Shown here: in pieces, positions 33,559-42,816 of the stretch | How the letters are laid out: each line of letters begins with the position of its first letter | Position numbering within the stretch: position 1 is the stretch's first letter | Assembly: GCA_026225235.1 (NCBI GenBank) | Contig: JAMFSK010000096.1 | Location: 1 to 64,000 of the forward strand | Direction of reading: 5' to 3' | DNA: 64,000 nt | DNA from: Burkholderiales bacterium | GTDB lineage: Bacteria > Pseudomonadota > Gammaproteobacteria > Burkholderiales > Burkholderiaceae | Position numbers and translations under genes: made by a program | The notes under the pieces: model-generated | What the model was told of the DNA's origin: nothing | Database searches by the model: none | What the model saw: the letters and a program-made list of their open reading frames with translations, nothing else

Positions 33559-35025
33559 ATGGTTGCGACTCCGTCATCCAGGCAACAGTTGCCCGCTTTG
33601 CTCGATCTCGACATCGACCGGCAAGTGGACCTCCCCGTGTTCCGACAGATCGCCACGCGTTTGCGCGAGCACATCGGACGTGGCGTTCTGCCGGCGGGTA
33701 CCCGTCTGCCGCCGAGTCGAGAACTGGCCACACAACTCGCCGTCGCCCGCAACTGCGTGATCGATGCATACGATGAACTGATCGCCGACGGCCTGCTCGA
33801 AGGGCGTGGCCGTCACGGCACGTTCGTCGCGGCCAATGCAAGCGCCAAACGCTCGACCAAAAAGCACCCAAACTGGGCGCCCTCTGCGTTGCGGCGACAT
33901 ACGGTGCATGGTTACCCCGTGCCGGTGCCGGACAACGCCGCGTTCGACTGGCGCCCAGGGCTTGCGAACGCGCGCAGCTTGCCGCTCGATGCGTGGCGCA
34001 CCGCATGCCGCGAAGCGGGCCGTCATTTGCCGCCGCAAGGTTATGGCGACCCGCGCGGCGATCAGGACCTCAGGCGAGCGATCGTCAGGTGGCTGCATGA
34101 GCACCGATCCGTGCGAGTCGAGCCCGAGCAGATCGTCGTCACACAAGGCACCGGGCAAGCGCTGACTTTGATTACGCAGGCACTTCTGCGCACAGGCGAT
34201 CGGTGTGCAACCGAAGATCCGGGCTATGCCGGCGCAGCGGTCGCGTTTCTTCGGGCGGGTGCATCGCTGCGTTATGTGCCCGTAGACGGAGACGGCATTC
34301 GCGTCGATGACATCGTGGAAGGACAATCGGCTCCGGTGATGGTGCATATCACGCCCACTCATCAATACCCAATGGGCGGCCGCTTGTCCGGACCGCGTCG
34401 GCGGGCCTTGATCGAACTCGCGCGCCAGCACGGCACGCTGATTCTCGAGAACGAGTACGACTTTGAGTTCAACTACGCCGGGACAAACCATCCTCCCGTC
34501 TTCTCCAGCGCGCCGGAAAGCACCCTCCTGCTCAGCACCTTTGCGAAAGCGGTGAGTCCTGCGCTGCGGCTGGGGTTTATTACGGCTCCGCCTGAAGCGG
34601 CGAATGTGCTTGCCGCATTCATCGAGCGCGAACGCTCTCACGTGTCATGGCCCGCGCAAAAGGTGATTGAACAACTGATGGTGTCCGGTGAACTCGACCG
34701 GCATTTGCGACGAGTTCGCCGACACTATGCGGCGATACGTGAGGCCATCCGTGAGCGGCTGGCCGTGTATCAATCGGTGATCGAGATCACGGGCGACGAG
34801 GGGGGATTGCACGTTGTCGTATGCGGGCGCACGCGCGCACTCGATCGGAAGTTGCAGGCCACCTTAAGAGCGCAGGGCGTGCTCTTCGATTGCGTCCGGC
34901 AATTTGCGACGCTCGATCCTGACGCAAACGGATTGCTATTCGCGTACGGGCATATGGACACTGAGATGCTTGTTACGTCGCTTGACCAATTGGAGCGCTG
35001 CGTCAAGGAGATGTCGCGCCGCTAA
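33559..35025 (+). CDS. MocR-type regulator: GntR helix-turn-helix fused to PLP-dependent aminotransferase-like domain
   Basis: 488 residues. Residues ~15-90 are a GntR winged helix (QIATRLREHIGRGVLPAGTRLPPSRELATQLAVARN, then YDELIADGLLEGRGRHGTFVA). Residues ~110-485 form a fold type I aminotransferase domain; the PLP Lys is in STFAKAVSPALRLGF. MocR proteins bind PLP and a ligand and often control PLP or amino-sugar metabolism. It faces the acid-sugar operon containing the PdxA-like enzyme. Confidence 0.92.
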   Translation: MVATPSSRQQLPALLDLDIDRQVDLPVFRQIATRLREHIGRGVLPAGTRLPPSRELATQLAVARNCVIDAYDELIADGLLEGRGRHGTFVAANASAKRSTKKHPNWAPSALRRHTVHGYPVPVPDNAAFDWRPGLANARSLPLDAWRTACREAGRHLPPQGYGDPRGDQDLRRAIVRWLHEHRSVRVEPEQIVVTQGTGQALTLITQALLRTGDRCATEDPGYAGAAVAFLRAGASLRYVPVDGDGIRVDDIVEGQSAPVMVHITPTHQYPMGGRLSGPRRRALIELARQHGTLILENEYDFEFNYAGTNHPPVFSSAPESTLLLSTFAKAVSPALRLGFITAPPEAANVLAAFIERERSHVSWPAQKVIEQLMVSGELDRHLRRVRRHYAAIREAIRERLAVYQSVIEITGDEGGLHVVVCGRTRALDRKLQATLRAQGVLFDCVRQFATLDPDANGLLFAYGHMDTEMLVTSLDQLERCVKEMSRR

Positions 35026-35058
35026 AGGTTGCTGAATTCCGCCCAAAAACATGGCCTC

Positions 35059-36849
35059 TCAGTGAGCCGACAACTGCCCGGCAAGCCTCAAGGCCAATGC
35101 CGCAAGCGTCAGGCTCGGATTCGCTGCGGGCGAGGTAGGAAACACCGAGTTGTCGCATGCATAGAGGTTGTCGTAGGCGAGGAACTTGAGATTCGCATCG
35201 ACCACGCCAGAACCGTCGCCGGCCATCCTCAACGTTCCAACCTCATGAGCCACACCTCCGAGGTCGGCATCCTGCAGCCCTAGACCATCTTCTCCCAATA
35301 CCGGCTCCGCGCCGAGCGCGGCGAACAAGGTCGCAGCGATCTGGTCCTGCTCCGCAATATCTGCAGCCGAAGGCGGCGTGGCATTGAACGTCAGGTTGAC
35401 CGGGTCAGCCGGCGCACCGGTGATCGTTAGCCCATTCGATTCGTTGAGGCTTGCATAGTTCATGAAAACCAGTTCGCATAGCATCCAGTCATTGCGCGCG
35501 GCGCGCTCGAGCGCAAGGTTTTCCGGGTCGATATACCGTCCTTGATTGAAGTCGGCGCCCAGCTCGACCACGATATCGAATGCGTGATGTCCCGGCGCCG
35601 CGCCAGGTTGCCTCAGAATGACCTTCGCAGAGTCCGTCGTGCTCGACTGTGGTGAGTTCGGTGACAGTGTGAAATGCCGGTAGCGGATCGAGTGGTCAGT
35701 GATGCCGCGACCGACCTTTCCGTTGGGGTCCTTGAGTCCGCTCTGCAGTGCAATCTTGGCCGATTCGATGGTGCCGGCCGAGAGCACGACCGTCTTCGCA
35801 GAGAACGTCCGTTCCTGCTGCGCGAGCATGTCCCAGCCACGCACGCCAGTGACACGCGCCGGGTTCGCGGGATCGGTGATCAGCGACCAGACAGCAAAAT
35901 TCAAATTGACCGTCGGCATCGCATGGCCCGACCCCGGGTCGTCGAGCAGGCGGTCTTCCATCATCAGGTCGGCCGTCGAGAAGAAACCCGCGGGCACAGA
36001 CCACTGGGTCGCTCCTTTGTATTGCACGGCCATCGATGCATCCTCTGCCGTATAGCCCGCGATGGTGTTTTGCAGGAAGGTCCGCGAGCTGTCCTGATAG
36101 GCGGTCGAGCCCGGCTGAGCGCGATTCATTGCGGCTTCAGCCGCGGTATAGCCGCTACCGAGCAGGTAGCTGCTGACGTCGGCTGGCCACGCGCCAAGTT
36201 CCCAGGCAGTCTGACGCGGAATCAGTCCGCCCCAGAACACCGACCGGCCGCCGAGATTGAATGCCTGCCCCCCCGCGAAACGCGATCCCGGTGTATTAAG
36301 ATAGTTGACGACGCGGAAATCCGGCCAGAGCGACCAGATGTGCTTGTCGAACTGCCCGATCCGGAGCCGGCGCGGCAGGTTGCCCACATGCGTCGGAAAA
36401 AGATAGGAACCTGCTTCGACCAGCAGGACGTCTGCGCCGGCGTCCGCCAGGCGCGACGTCAGCAAGCCACCTCCCATGCCGGAGCCGACCACGAGGACGT
36501 CGTATTGATGGTTAGGATCGAGATTGCGTACAAAGAAGCGCTGAGGAACAACGCCGTGTTCGACGATCGCCGCATCGTGCGGCGCGAAGGTCACCTGTGC
36601 CTCGCCATAGTCATGCGTGCCCGTACACTGATCGGCGGCTAGCGCGAGATTGTCGCCGGCCATCCATCGTCCAGGCGTCAGCACAAACTTGAACTTAATG
36701 CCATCGGGGAAGAAGGCATCGTCGAGATCGAACGTCCAGGCGCCGCCCGTATAGACGCCGCCGCGGTCGAGGGTCCAGTTCGGTGCCCATCTCAGCACGA
36801 CCGTCTGGCCCGGCGAGTACTGCTCAGTCACAAATCGGATGGTGAACAT
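35059..36849 (-). CDS. GMC family oxidoreductase with N-terminal extra domain
   Basis: 596 residues from the ATG at 36849. The first ~105 residues form an extra beta-rich domain (SPGQTVVLRWAPNWTLDRGG), absent from most GMC enzymes. The FAD Rossmann loop is DVLVVGSGMGGGLLTSRLADAG, followed by LLVEAGSYLF. The C-terminal FAD/substrate motif is VAHEVGTLRMAGDGSGVVDA with the His of H-x-x-G-T, and YACDNSVFPTSPAANPSLT. It oxidises an alcohol or polyol group, possibly a sterol or glucoside. No signal peptide is visible. Confidence 0.88.
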   Translation of the reverse strand: MFTIRFVTEQYSPGQTVVLRWAPNWTLDRGGVYTGGAWTFDLDDAFFPDGIKFKFVLTPGRWMAGDNLALAADQCTGTHDYGEAQVTFAPHDAAIVEHGVVPQRFFVRNLDPNHQYDVLVVGSGMGGGLLTSRLADAGADVLLVEAGSYLFPTHVGNLPRRLRIGQFDKHIWSLWPDFRVVNYLNTPGSRFAGGQAFNLGGRSVFWGGLIPRQTAWELGAWPADVSSYLLGSGYTAAEAAMNRAQPGSTAYQDSSRTFLQNTIAGYTAEDASMAVQYKGATQWSVPAGFFSTADLMMEDRLLDDPGSGHAMPTVNLNFAVWSLITDPANPARVTGVRGWDMLAQQERTFSAKTVVLSAGTIESAKIALQSGLKDPNGKVGRGITDHSIRYRHFTLSPNSPQSSTTDSAKVILRQPGAAPGHHAFDIVVELGADFNQGRYIDPENLALERAARNDWMLCELVFMNYASLNESNGLTITGAPADPVNLTFNATPPSAADIAEQDQIAATLFAALGAEPVLGEDGLGLQDADLGGVAHEVGTLRMAGDGSGVVDANLKFLAYDNLYACDNSVFPTSPAANPSLTLAALALRLAGQLSAH

Positions 36850-37070
36850 CGGCCCCTCCCGCGCGTGCAATCGACACCTCTCTATCGATTTGCACGCTAA
36901 GTGGTCAAGCGATGAGTACTGCGAGTCTGGCGATGCGGACACGTTACACGATCAAAATGCCGGAGGAGGATTTTCGTGCCGGAGCGCACGACCCAAACAT
37001 AGCGAAGGACAGATCCGGACAGACTGCCGGGCGCGAGCGGTCAACGGCCTGTCGAAGGACGCGACCGCAT

Positions 37071-37844
37071 TCAAGCGACGGCAGGCTTCGGTCGACTTAG
37101 TCTGACCATCTGTTTGAACATGAGATGCGGCGCGACGCGGCTGGCGATCTTGAGCACGTTGCTCAAGCCCGGACGAATCTCGGACTTCCCCGCTTCAATG
37201 CCCGCGATGGCGTGACGCACCAGGTCCTTCACGTCCATGCCCTTCTCACCTTTCATTTCTTCGGCGAACTCGTTCCGGAACAGTGGAGTTTCAGTACCCG
37301 GCGGAGCCAGTTCGACCACGGAGACCCCCGATCTCTCAAGTTGAATACGCAAGCAGCGCGTATAGGCGTGCATCGCCGCTTTTGACGCCGAGTAGATGGG
37401 CGCGGCGGGAAAAGGGACGAACGCTAGACCTGAAGAAACGTTGACAATCAACGCATCCTTTTGCTGACGTAAGAGCGGCAGGAACGTTTGAATCATCCAC
37501 ATCGGCCCCTTCAAATTGGCATCGATCTCCGTGGTCAAATCAGCCAGCTGACTCTGCTCGTCAAGCTTGATATTGCGCATAATGCCCGCGTTGTTCACAA
37601 GCACATTCAATTTGGGGAACTGACTGAGCAAGACGTCGTAGAGCCGTCCGACGTCTTCCGGCTTGCTCACGTCGCTTTCAATCACACTGACGCCTGTCAG
37701 CGTCCTCTGGGCGACTTCCAGCTTGTTGCGGTCGCGCCCCGTGATGATGACCGTGTTGCCACGAAGACTCAGTTGTCGGGCCAATTCGAAACCGATGCCG
37801 CTAGTCCCCCCTGTGATCAGTACCGTCCGTCCAGTCATTTGCAT
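37071..37844 (-). CDS. Short-chain dehydrogenase/reductase (DltE-like)
   Basis: 257 residues. The cofactor loop is ITGGTSGIG, the N-N-A-G motif is VLVNNAGIMRN, and the active site is VNVSSGLAFVPFPAAPIYSASKAAMHAY (Ser, Tyr, Lys). The C-terminal ~60 residues (EEMKGEKGMDVKDLVRHAIAGIEAGKSEIRPGLS) match the DltE/YqjQ-like SDR subgroup. It faces an HxlR gene, so it is probably induced by the HxlR ligand. The role is oxidation or reduction of a small carbonyl compound. Confidence 0.9.
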   Translation of the reverse strand: MQMTGRTVLITGGTSGIGFELARQLSLRGNTVIITGRDRNKLEVAQRTLTGVSVIESDVSKPEDVGRLYDVLLSQFPKLNVLVNNAGIMRNIKLDEQSQLADLTTEIDANLKGPMWMIQTFLPLLRQQKDALIVNVSSGLAFVPFPAAPIYSASKAAMHAYTRCLRIQLERSGVSVVELAPPGTETPLFRNEFAEEMKGEKGMDVKDLVRHAIAGIEAGKSEIRPGLSNVLKIASRVAPHLMFKQMVRLSRPKPAVA

Positions 37845-37918
37845 GATGTTTTTTCCAAGATTGCCAAGTGTGAAGCTAGCTTGACTGATAAACTTTCTAA
37901 AAGGAAGAAGGCACCTGA

Positions 37919-37931
37919 AAGTACTGTACTT
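37919..37931. promoter_or_regulatory. Candidate HxlR operator
   Basis: A near-perfect palindrome AAGTAC, T, GTACTT lies 21-33 nt before the HxlR start codon, in the 107-bp gap shared with the SDR gene. It is the best operator candidate for this regulator. Confidence 0.55.
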
Positions 37932-37951
37932 ACCAAAAAGAGAGTATTGGA

Positions 37952-38383
37952 ATGAAACAGTTTTCTGACTTCACGCCTGAGCAGATTGCGGCCGCCCAGT
38001 TCTATTCGCGACAGACGCCTCCCACCGATCTGGACCCCCGCGTCGCTTTGCTCGTCACCGACCTGATCGGACGTGTTGCCGACAAGTGGACGATGCTGAT
38101 CCTCGACGTTCTTGCGGAGAAAGGAGAGTTGCGTTTTACGCGTCTGAGCGAACTGGTCGAAGGCATCAGCCAAAAAATGCTGACGCAGACCTTGCGCGCG
38201 ATGGAACGCGATGGTTTGGTGGCCCGCACCGTGCACGCTGCGGTCCCGCCAAAAGTCGAATACAAGCTGACGAATTTGGGAACTACCTTGGGCGCCGCAT
38301 TTTGTGGCGTTTGGGTTTGGGCGGCCAATAATTTTGATGAGGTCGCAAAGGCTCGTGGCCAGTTTGATGCGAGACCGAAGTAA
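37952..38383 (+). CDS. HxlR family transcriptional regulator
   Basis: 143 residues. The winged helix core is VADKWTMLILDVLAEKGELRFTRLSELVEGISQKMLTQTLRAMERDGLVARTVHAAVPPKVEYKLT. The N-terminal ~35 residues are longer than usual for the family. It faces the DltE-like SDR at 37071 and is the second HxlR-reductase pair in the window. Confidence 0.88.
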   Translation: MKQFSDFTPEQIAAAQFYSRQTPPTDLDPRVALLVTDLIGRVADKWTMLILDVLAEKGELRFTRLSELVEGISQKMLTQTLRAMERDGLVARTVHAAVPPKVEYKLTNLGTTLGAAFCGVWVWAANNFDEVAKARGQFDARPK

Positions 38384-38690
38384 CGTCGCGGAACAAACAA
38401 ATTCAACGTGTATCGCAAGCGGCTCGGAATGAACCGTCAGATACGAGCTACGTGTTTCGTTCCACGGTCGAGGGCGTGACATTGCCACGTAACGCGCCTT
38501 AAGCTTTCATACCGGATACGGCTTTGATTCAATTTTAATTGCCCCGTAAGCTTCGACGGAACAAAGGTACCAATCCAAAGTGATGAGTGAGTCGCATCGC
38601 TCTTTTCCTTCGATTGCCGCTTCGGTGTCTCGTCGCATACTGGTCGTTACGACACACCCACCGCCGGTGACGGCCTAGAGGATCGCTGAA
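38384..38690. other. Intergenic stretch without a recognisable gene
   Basis: About 307 nt between the HxlR gene and a small hypothetical gene. No reading frame of note and no strong hairpin or promoter could be picked out. Confidence 0.4.
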
Positions 38691-39017
38691 ATGAGAGCTC
38701 ATCATCTGAACGCCCCGGTATTTCCGACCAATCTTCCGTCGAGTACGAATGGCGTCTCGCAGGGGAGCCGTAGCGCCGGCCCGTCTTTCTCGACCGTCCT
38801 CGCACAGACGACGACTCGATCAGACGAAGCATCGTCGCTCCAATGGCGAAACGAATTGCTCGCTCGACTTGGCCAGACCCAGGCGAAGCTCGCCGCCATG
38901 AGTCCGCAGGATCGCAAGGTGCTCGAGAAGAAGCTGACTGATTTGATGAGAAAGTCATCGAGCGCAGGGCAACGGCGAGTCGATGACCGTGATGAGGATG
39001 ACAGGCCGAAGGGTTAG
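38691..39017 (+). CDS. Small hypothetical protein
   Basis: 108 residues, no family recognised. The N-terminal 45 residues are Ser/Thr-rich and look disordered (FPTNLPSSTNGVSQGSRSAG); residues ~47-90 form a charged helix (SLQWRNELLARLGQTQAKLAAM) and end in an acidic/basic tail. The composition resembles secreted or flagellar-type regulatory proteins, but that is speculation. The frame could also be chance. Confidence 0.45.
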   Translation: MRAHHLNAPVFPTNLPSSTNGVSQGSRSAGPSFSTVLAQTTTRSDEASSLQWRNELLARLGQTQAKLAAMSPQDRKVLEKKLTDLMRKSSSAGQRRVDDRDEDDRPKG

Positions 39018-39068
39018 AGCGATCCGCTTTCAAGGCGTGTTAGTTCAGTTCCAATCGATGCCATGTGC

Positions 39069-39260
39069 TCAACCCTGCCATTGCGCGAGGGTTTCCTTGG
39101 CAAAGTCGGCGTACGAACGCAGCGGCCGGCCACGCAGAGTCGTCATTTCCGCAACGTCCTTGGACGTGCCTAGCATTCCATCTTGCTGGAAGCGTTCAAG
39201 CATTAGCCACCTTTCCAGACCAATGGCTATGACTCGAACGCCCGCTTCAATACTCTGCAT
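39069..39260 (-). pseudogene. C-terminal fragment of an NmrA/SDR-type reductase
   Basis: 63 residues ending in TTLRGRPLRSYADFAKETLA, which is typical of the C-terminus of NmrA-like NAD(P)-binding reductases. The Rossmann N-terminus is missing, and the fragment ends against a monooxygenase gene at 39303. Probably a remnant. Confidence 0.5.
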
Positions 39261-39302
39261 GTGGCGCTCCAGCTTGACGTCCGCTGCCCATGCTAGCGGG
39301 CA

Positions 39303-39632
39303 TCAACCTGCTACTGGTGACCCCAGAATATGCGCGAGAACGCCGTCTCCATACGTTCGGATAACCTCAGAAATAATCACCTGATAGCCAGCTAACCAAT
39401 TCGACTGCGCAGCCTTCGCCTCGAGATGAGCAGGATGTTGGATTAGCGTCTGAAGCGCATCAAGCGACTCCCAGTAGTACACGTTGGATGTCAAACCGCT
39501 TGAAGCGTTTTCCCACGTTTCTTCGCCCATGTAACCCGGTATTTCTTTGGCAGCGTCCGCGATTGTTTGATCAAGCCGATGAAACGCATCGTCAAACTGC
39601 TTTGTAGCAAAGATAAACGTGGAGGAATACAT
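39303..39632 (-). CDS. Antibiotic biosynthesis monooxygenase (ABM) domain protein
   Basis: 109 residues of the ferredoxin-like ABM fold: FIFATKQFDDAFHRLDQTIADAAKEIPGYMGEETWENASSGLTSNVYYWESLDALQTLIQHPAHLEAK. Related proteins are small oxygenases or unknown dimers that use no metal or cofactor. No His-Trp pair for haem degradation is evident. Substrate unknown. It stands next to the NmrA remnant. Confidence 0.82.
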   Translation of the reverse strand: MYSSTFIFATKQFDDAFHRLDQTIADAAKEIPGYMGEETWENASSGLTSNVYYWESLDALQTLIQHPAHLEAKAAQSNWLAGYQVIISEVIRTYGDGVLAHILGSPVAG

Positions 39633-40002
39633 CCTGTTGATCCAATAGGAAAGTTGATGGTTCGACGAGTAGGGGTATGTTTCGCTACGTGACCCGTGGT
39701 TGCCACACAGTCTGAAGTCGTCTTACATCGCGGGCACTACCTTCGATTGTCGACGGTTTGTCTAAAGATGTCGCCCGTTCAACAGATATCATGCCTCGCC
39801 GCATCTCAATTGGGTGTGCACATTGAGACATACCGTCGAGTGAACGCCACCATATTCGTATAATGAATGCCCATGCCCGTGACGCTTCTTTTTAAGGCGC
39901 GATACTCGCGTCGATGCAGCCGCGATCGAAGGAAAGAGCATACTCCGCCCATGTGCGAAAGCAGGTTCGCATGAAAGAAACAAATAACGACTGAGTGAGC
40001 AG
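39633..40002. other. Intergenic stretch holding the acyltransferase promoter region
   Basis: About 370 nt without a gene. It contains an inverted repeat, TCTCAAT (39804-39810), 11 nt, ATTGAGA (39822-39828), of the size LysR-type regulators bind, and a TATAAT (39859-39864) that could be a -10 for the acyltransferase gene. No gene could be seen. Confidence 0.4.
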
Positions 40003-41082
40003 ATGAGCAACGGGGACCAGCAGATTCGATCCATTCAGGCACTACGGGGCATCGCAGCCTTGGCGGTCGTCCTCTATCATTTTACCAAGCTAGCTAGCGA
40101 ACAAAGCACTGCGCGCTCACTCCTATGGGAGACAGGAATTGGCACCGTCGGAGCTGCTGGCGTTGATCTGTTCTTCATCATTAGCGGATTCGTGATGGTC
40201 ATCTCGGCCGCCGACAGGGGTACTTCGCCCATATCATTTCTGGCGTGCCGGGCATTGCGCATTTACCCGCTGTACTGGTTCTGGACCACCCTTCTTCTTG
40301 CCCTGACATTCAAAGGTTATTTCACGCCCGAGGTGTGGTCTTCAAAGTACCTGGTCGCTTCCTATCTGCTTCTGCCGTATACGGACATCGGTCCATTTGT
40401 TGAGCACGTTCCGTTGTTGGGACAGGGCTGGACGCTGAGCTACGAAATCTATTTCTATTTGATTTTCGCGCTCTGCCTGCAAGGTCCCAAGCGATTCCCT
40501 GTCGTCCGGACCGTCATCGCGCTCGCCGTGACCGGCGCCGCCGCCGTCATCTTGGACGCACCAGCGCCAATCCGCTATGTCGCAGCATCGCCCCTGATTC
40601 TTGAGTTCGCTTTTGGTATGTTGGCTGCACGCTTTTATCAATGGACTTCCAGGCGCTGGCCTTGCCCGCGGTCGCAAGCACTTCCTTTGGCCATTTTGTG
40701 CGTCGGTGGGATTTGGGCACTGTCAGCCGTCAAGCTGGGTTCCTCACTATGGGCGGTGCGATCCATTGCATTCGGCATTCCCTGCCTGGCGATTCTGATT
40801 GGTGCGGTGATGTTCGAACTCGCGGGACGACGACCGGGACGTCTCCTTTGCAATATCGGAAACGCGTCATATTCGATCTATCTTAGCCATGGAGTCATCC
40901 TGGCCTGTGTATCTTACTGGCTCTCGACATGGCATCACCCTCTGAAATCTCCTGACCTTTTTGCGTTGATTGGTTCCATGTGCGCAACGCTATTCGGTAT
41001 TGCGACGTACAAGTTGATCGAACAACCGCTAGGCCGTCATACCCGTTTAACACTTCGAGTCAATAAGTCGAAAGCGTATTAA
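40003..41082 (+). CDS. Acyltransferase 3 family membrane protein
   Basis: 359 residues with about ten hydrophobic segments. The acyltransferase 3 signature is clear at the start: QIRSIQALRGIAALAVVLYHFTKL, with the conserved R-G and H, and later VDLFFIISGFVMVIS. The family O-acetylates lipopolysaccharide, peptidoglycan or other exopolymers using acetyl-CoA. No sugar-modification neighbours are present, so the acceptor is unknown. The gene is isolated, between two large gaps. Confidence 0.9.
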   Translation: MSNGDQQIRSIQALRGIAALAVVLYHFTKLASEQSTARSLLWETGIGTVGAAGVDLFFIISGFVMVISAADRGTSPISFLACRALRIYPLYWFWTTLLLALTFKGYFTPEVWSSKYLVASYLLLPYTDIGPFVEHVPLLGQGWTLSYEIYFYLIFALCLQGPKRFPVVRTVIALAVTGAAAVILDAPAPIRYVAASPLILEFAFGMLAARFYQWTSRRWPCPRSQALPLAILCVGGIWALSAVKLGSSLWAVRSIAFGIPCLAILIGAVMFELAGRRPGRLLCNIGNASYSIYLSHGVILACVSYWLSTWHHPLKSPDLFALIGSMCATLFGIATYKLIEQPLGRHTRLTLRVNKSKAY

Positions 41083-41415
41083 TGCCAATCGCTTTCGGAT
41101 AGACACCGGCGGAACGAATTTCCGTAGACGGCTCGCACCGGTCGCTTACTGTCCCCCAAACCGGTCGTTAAAACAGCGCCTGATGGTTAAACGACTGCTT
41201 CCGTATGAGAAGCAGACACATTCGTCGGAGACGACCTCGATCGCACGATCGCTACGCACGATTTCAAAGTCCGTTCGGCTCCGAAGTTGTTGTCGATCCA
41301 GGCTTCAATGCCCCGTTACCCGACGACCTGATGCACGCTGAAGCCGCGCCGTTGCCTGCCGACGGTCCGCAAACCGCCAGCCTGTTCCAGGGCTGGCGTT
41401 GCTCATTCCCACGGA
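41083..41415. other. Intergenic stretch between acyltransferase and helicase genes
   Basis: About 333 nt. Near the helicase end there is a hairpin, CGCCAGCC (41375-41382), 8 nt, GGCTGGCG (41391-41398), which may terminate the helicase transcript weakly. Otherwise nothing could be seen. Confidence 0.4.
41375..41398 (-). terminator. Hairpin downstream of the DEAD-box helicase gene
   Basis: An 8-bp perfect stem with an 8-nt loop, 18 nt after the helicase stop; on the helicase strand it is followed by GGTTT. A weak intrinsic or Rho-assisted terminator. Confidence 0.4.
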
Positions 41416-42816
41416 TCAGGTTTGGCGTTTTCCGCGGCCACCAGCGGGTTTGCTGCGTGGCTTTTGCACGCTGAGTTGGTTACCGCTGGACAAGCTCGTG
41501 CCTTTACCCGCGGCCACAACGCGCTGCGCCGCAGGTTTGCGTTTGTTTTCGCCACTTTGCAGGCGCGGTTTTTTGCCGAACACCGGCAAGGCGGCCGGCG
41601 CAGCTTGCGGCACTTTCGGCTTCTTAGGTTTTTTGGGCTTCTTGATGATCTGGCCTGTCACGCTAGTTTGCGGCACGCGGTGTTCGGCTTCAAAACCCGG
41701 CTCTTCTTCACGGGGCAGCGCTTGCCGGATCAGCGCTTCAATCGCGGCCAGTTGCGGCGCTTCATCGGCACACACAAGGGACACCGCCATGCCGCTGGCT
41801 CCCGCGCGGCCGGTACGACCAATACGATGCACATAGTCTTGCGCCACGATCGGCAGATCAACGTTGATCACCAGCGGCAGGTCGTCGATATCCAGCCCTC
41901 GCGCAGCCACATCGGTGGCTACCAGCATAGGTACTTCGCCCGTCTTAAAGCGCTCCAGCGCACGCAGGCGCGCGGGTTGCGGTTTGTCGCCGTGGATGGT
42001 GTCGACCGCATAGCCCGCTTCGTCCAGCATGGCCGCCAGGTATTCCACGCCATTGCGGGTTTTGACGAACACCAGTGCGTGCTCCCATTTGTTCTCAGCC
42101 ACAAGATGCATGAAGAGGTCAGGCTTGTTCTTTTTATCCACTGTCACCACCCACTGCTTGATCTTGCTGGCAGTGACATTGGGCGGGCTGACGCTGATAT
42201 TGACCGGGCCGCGCAGAATGCCCGCCGCCATGGTGCGGATATCATCGGTAAACGTGGCTGAGAACAGCAGGGTCTGGCGCTGAGCTGGCAAGGCAGCAAA
42301 GACGGCGTTGAGTTCACGCGCAAAGCCCAGATCCAGCATGCGGTCGGCTTCATCCAGCACCAGCGTTTGTACTTGATCGAACTGCACTGCGTTCTGGCGA
42401 TAGAGATCTAGCAAACGACCCGGCGTGGCAACGAGCACATCCACGCCTTTGCGCAACTTCATCATCTGCGGGTTGATACTCACGCCTCCGTACGCAGCCA
42501 GAAACCGTAAGTCGAGGCCTTTGCCGTAATCGATAAAGCTCTGCAGCAGTTGTTCGGCCAGTTCACGCGTGGGCACCAGCACCAGAACACGTGCGCGGTT
42601 GCTGGACACCGCTGGGCCGTCTTGCACTAGCCGTTGCAACAATGGCAGCGCAAAACCCGCTGTCTTGCCAGTGCCGGTCTGTGCCGCAGCCATGACGTCC
42701 TTACCACTGAGTACGGCAGGAATCGCCTTGGCCTGCACCGGCGTAGGTGTCTGGTAATTGAGATCCTGCAAATTACGCAGCAGGAGATCGATCAGGCCAA
42801 GCGAGGCAAAAGACAT
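41416..42816 (-). CDS. rhlE: DEAD-box ATP-dependent RNA helicase (RhlE type)
   Basis: 466 residues. All core motifs are present: Q motif NYQTPTPVQAKAIP, motif I AQTGTGKTAGF, Ia PTRELAEQ, II LDEADRMLDLG, III SATFTDD, V ATDVAARGLDIDDL and VI HRIGRTGRAG. The C-terminal ~90 residues are a basic Lys/Arg tail (KKPKKPKKPKVP), typical of RhlE-like proteins. It unwinds RNA in ribosome assembly or mRNA decay, and is one of the few housekeeping genes here. The symbol is by best family fit. Confidence 0.9.
   Translation of the reverse strand: MSFASLGLIDLLLRNLQDLNYQTPTPVQAKAIPAVLSGKDVMAAAQTGTGKTAGFALPLLQRLVQDGPAVSSNRARVLVLVPTRELAEQLLQSFIDYGKGLDLRFLAAYGGVSINPQMMKLRKGVDVLVATPGRLLDLYRQNAVQFDQVQTLVLDEADRMLDLGFARELNAVFAALPAQRQTLLFSATFTDDIRTMAAGILRGPVNISVSPPNVTASKIKQWVVTVDKKNKPDLFMHLVAENKWEHALVFVKTRNGVEYLAAMLDEAGYAVDTIHGDKPQPARLRALERFKTGEVPMLVATDVAARGLDIDDLPLVINVDLPIVAQDYVHRIGRTGRAGASGMAVSLVCADEAPQLAAIEALIRQALPREEEPGFEAEHRVPQTSVTGQIIKKPKKPKKPKVPQAAPAALPVFGKKPRLQSGENKRKPAAQRVVAAGKGTSLSSGNQLSVQKPRSKPAGGRGKRQT

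Noticed and set aside
41205-41474. A frame rich in Arg between the acyltransferase and helicase genes
   Set aside because: Arg-rich composition is typical of a shadow frame in GC-rich DNA, and it runs over the helicase C-terminus.
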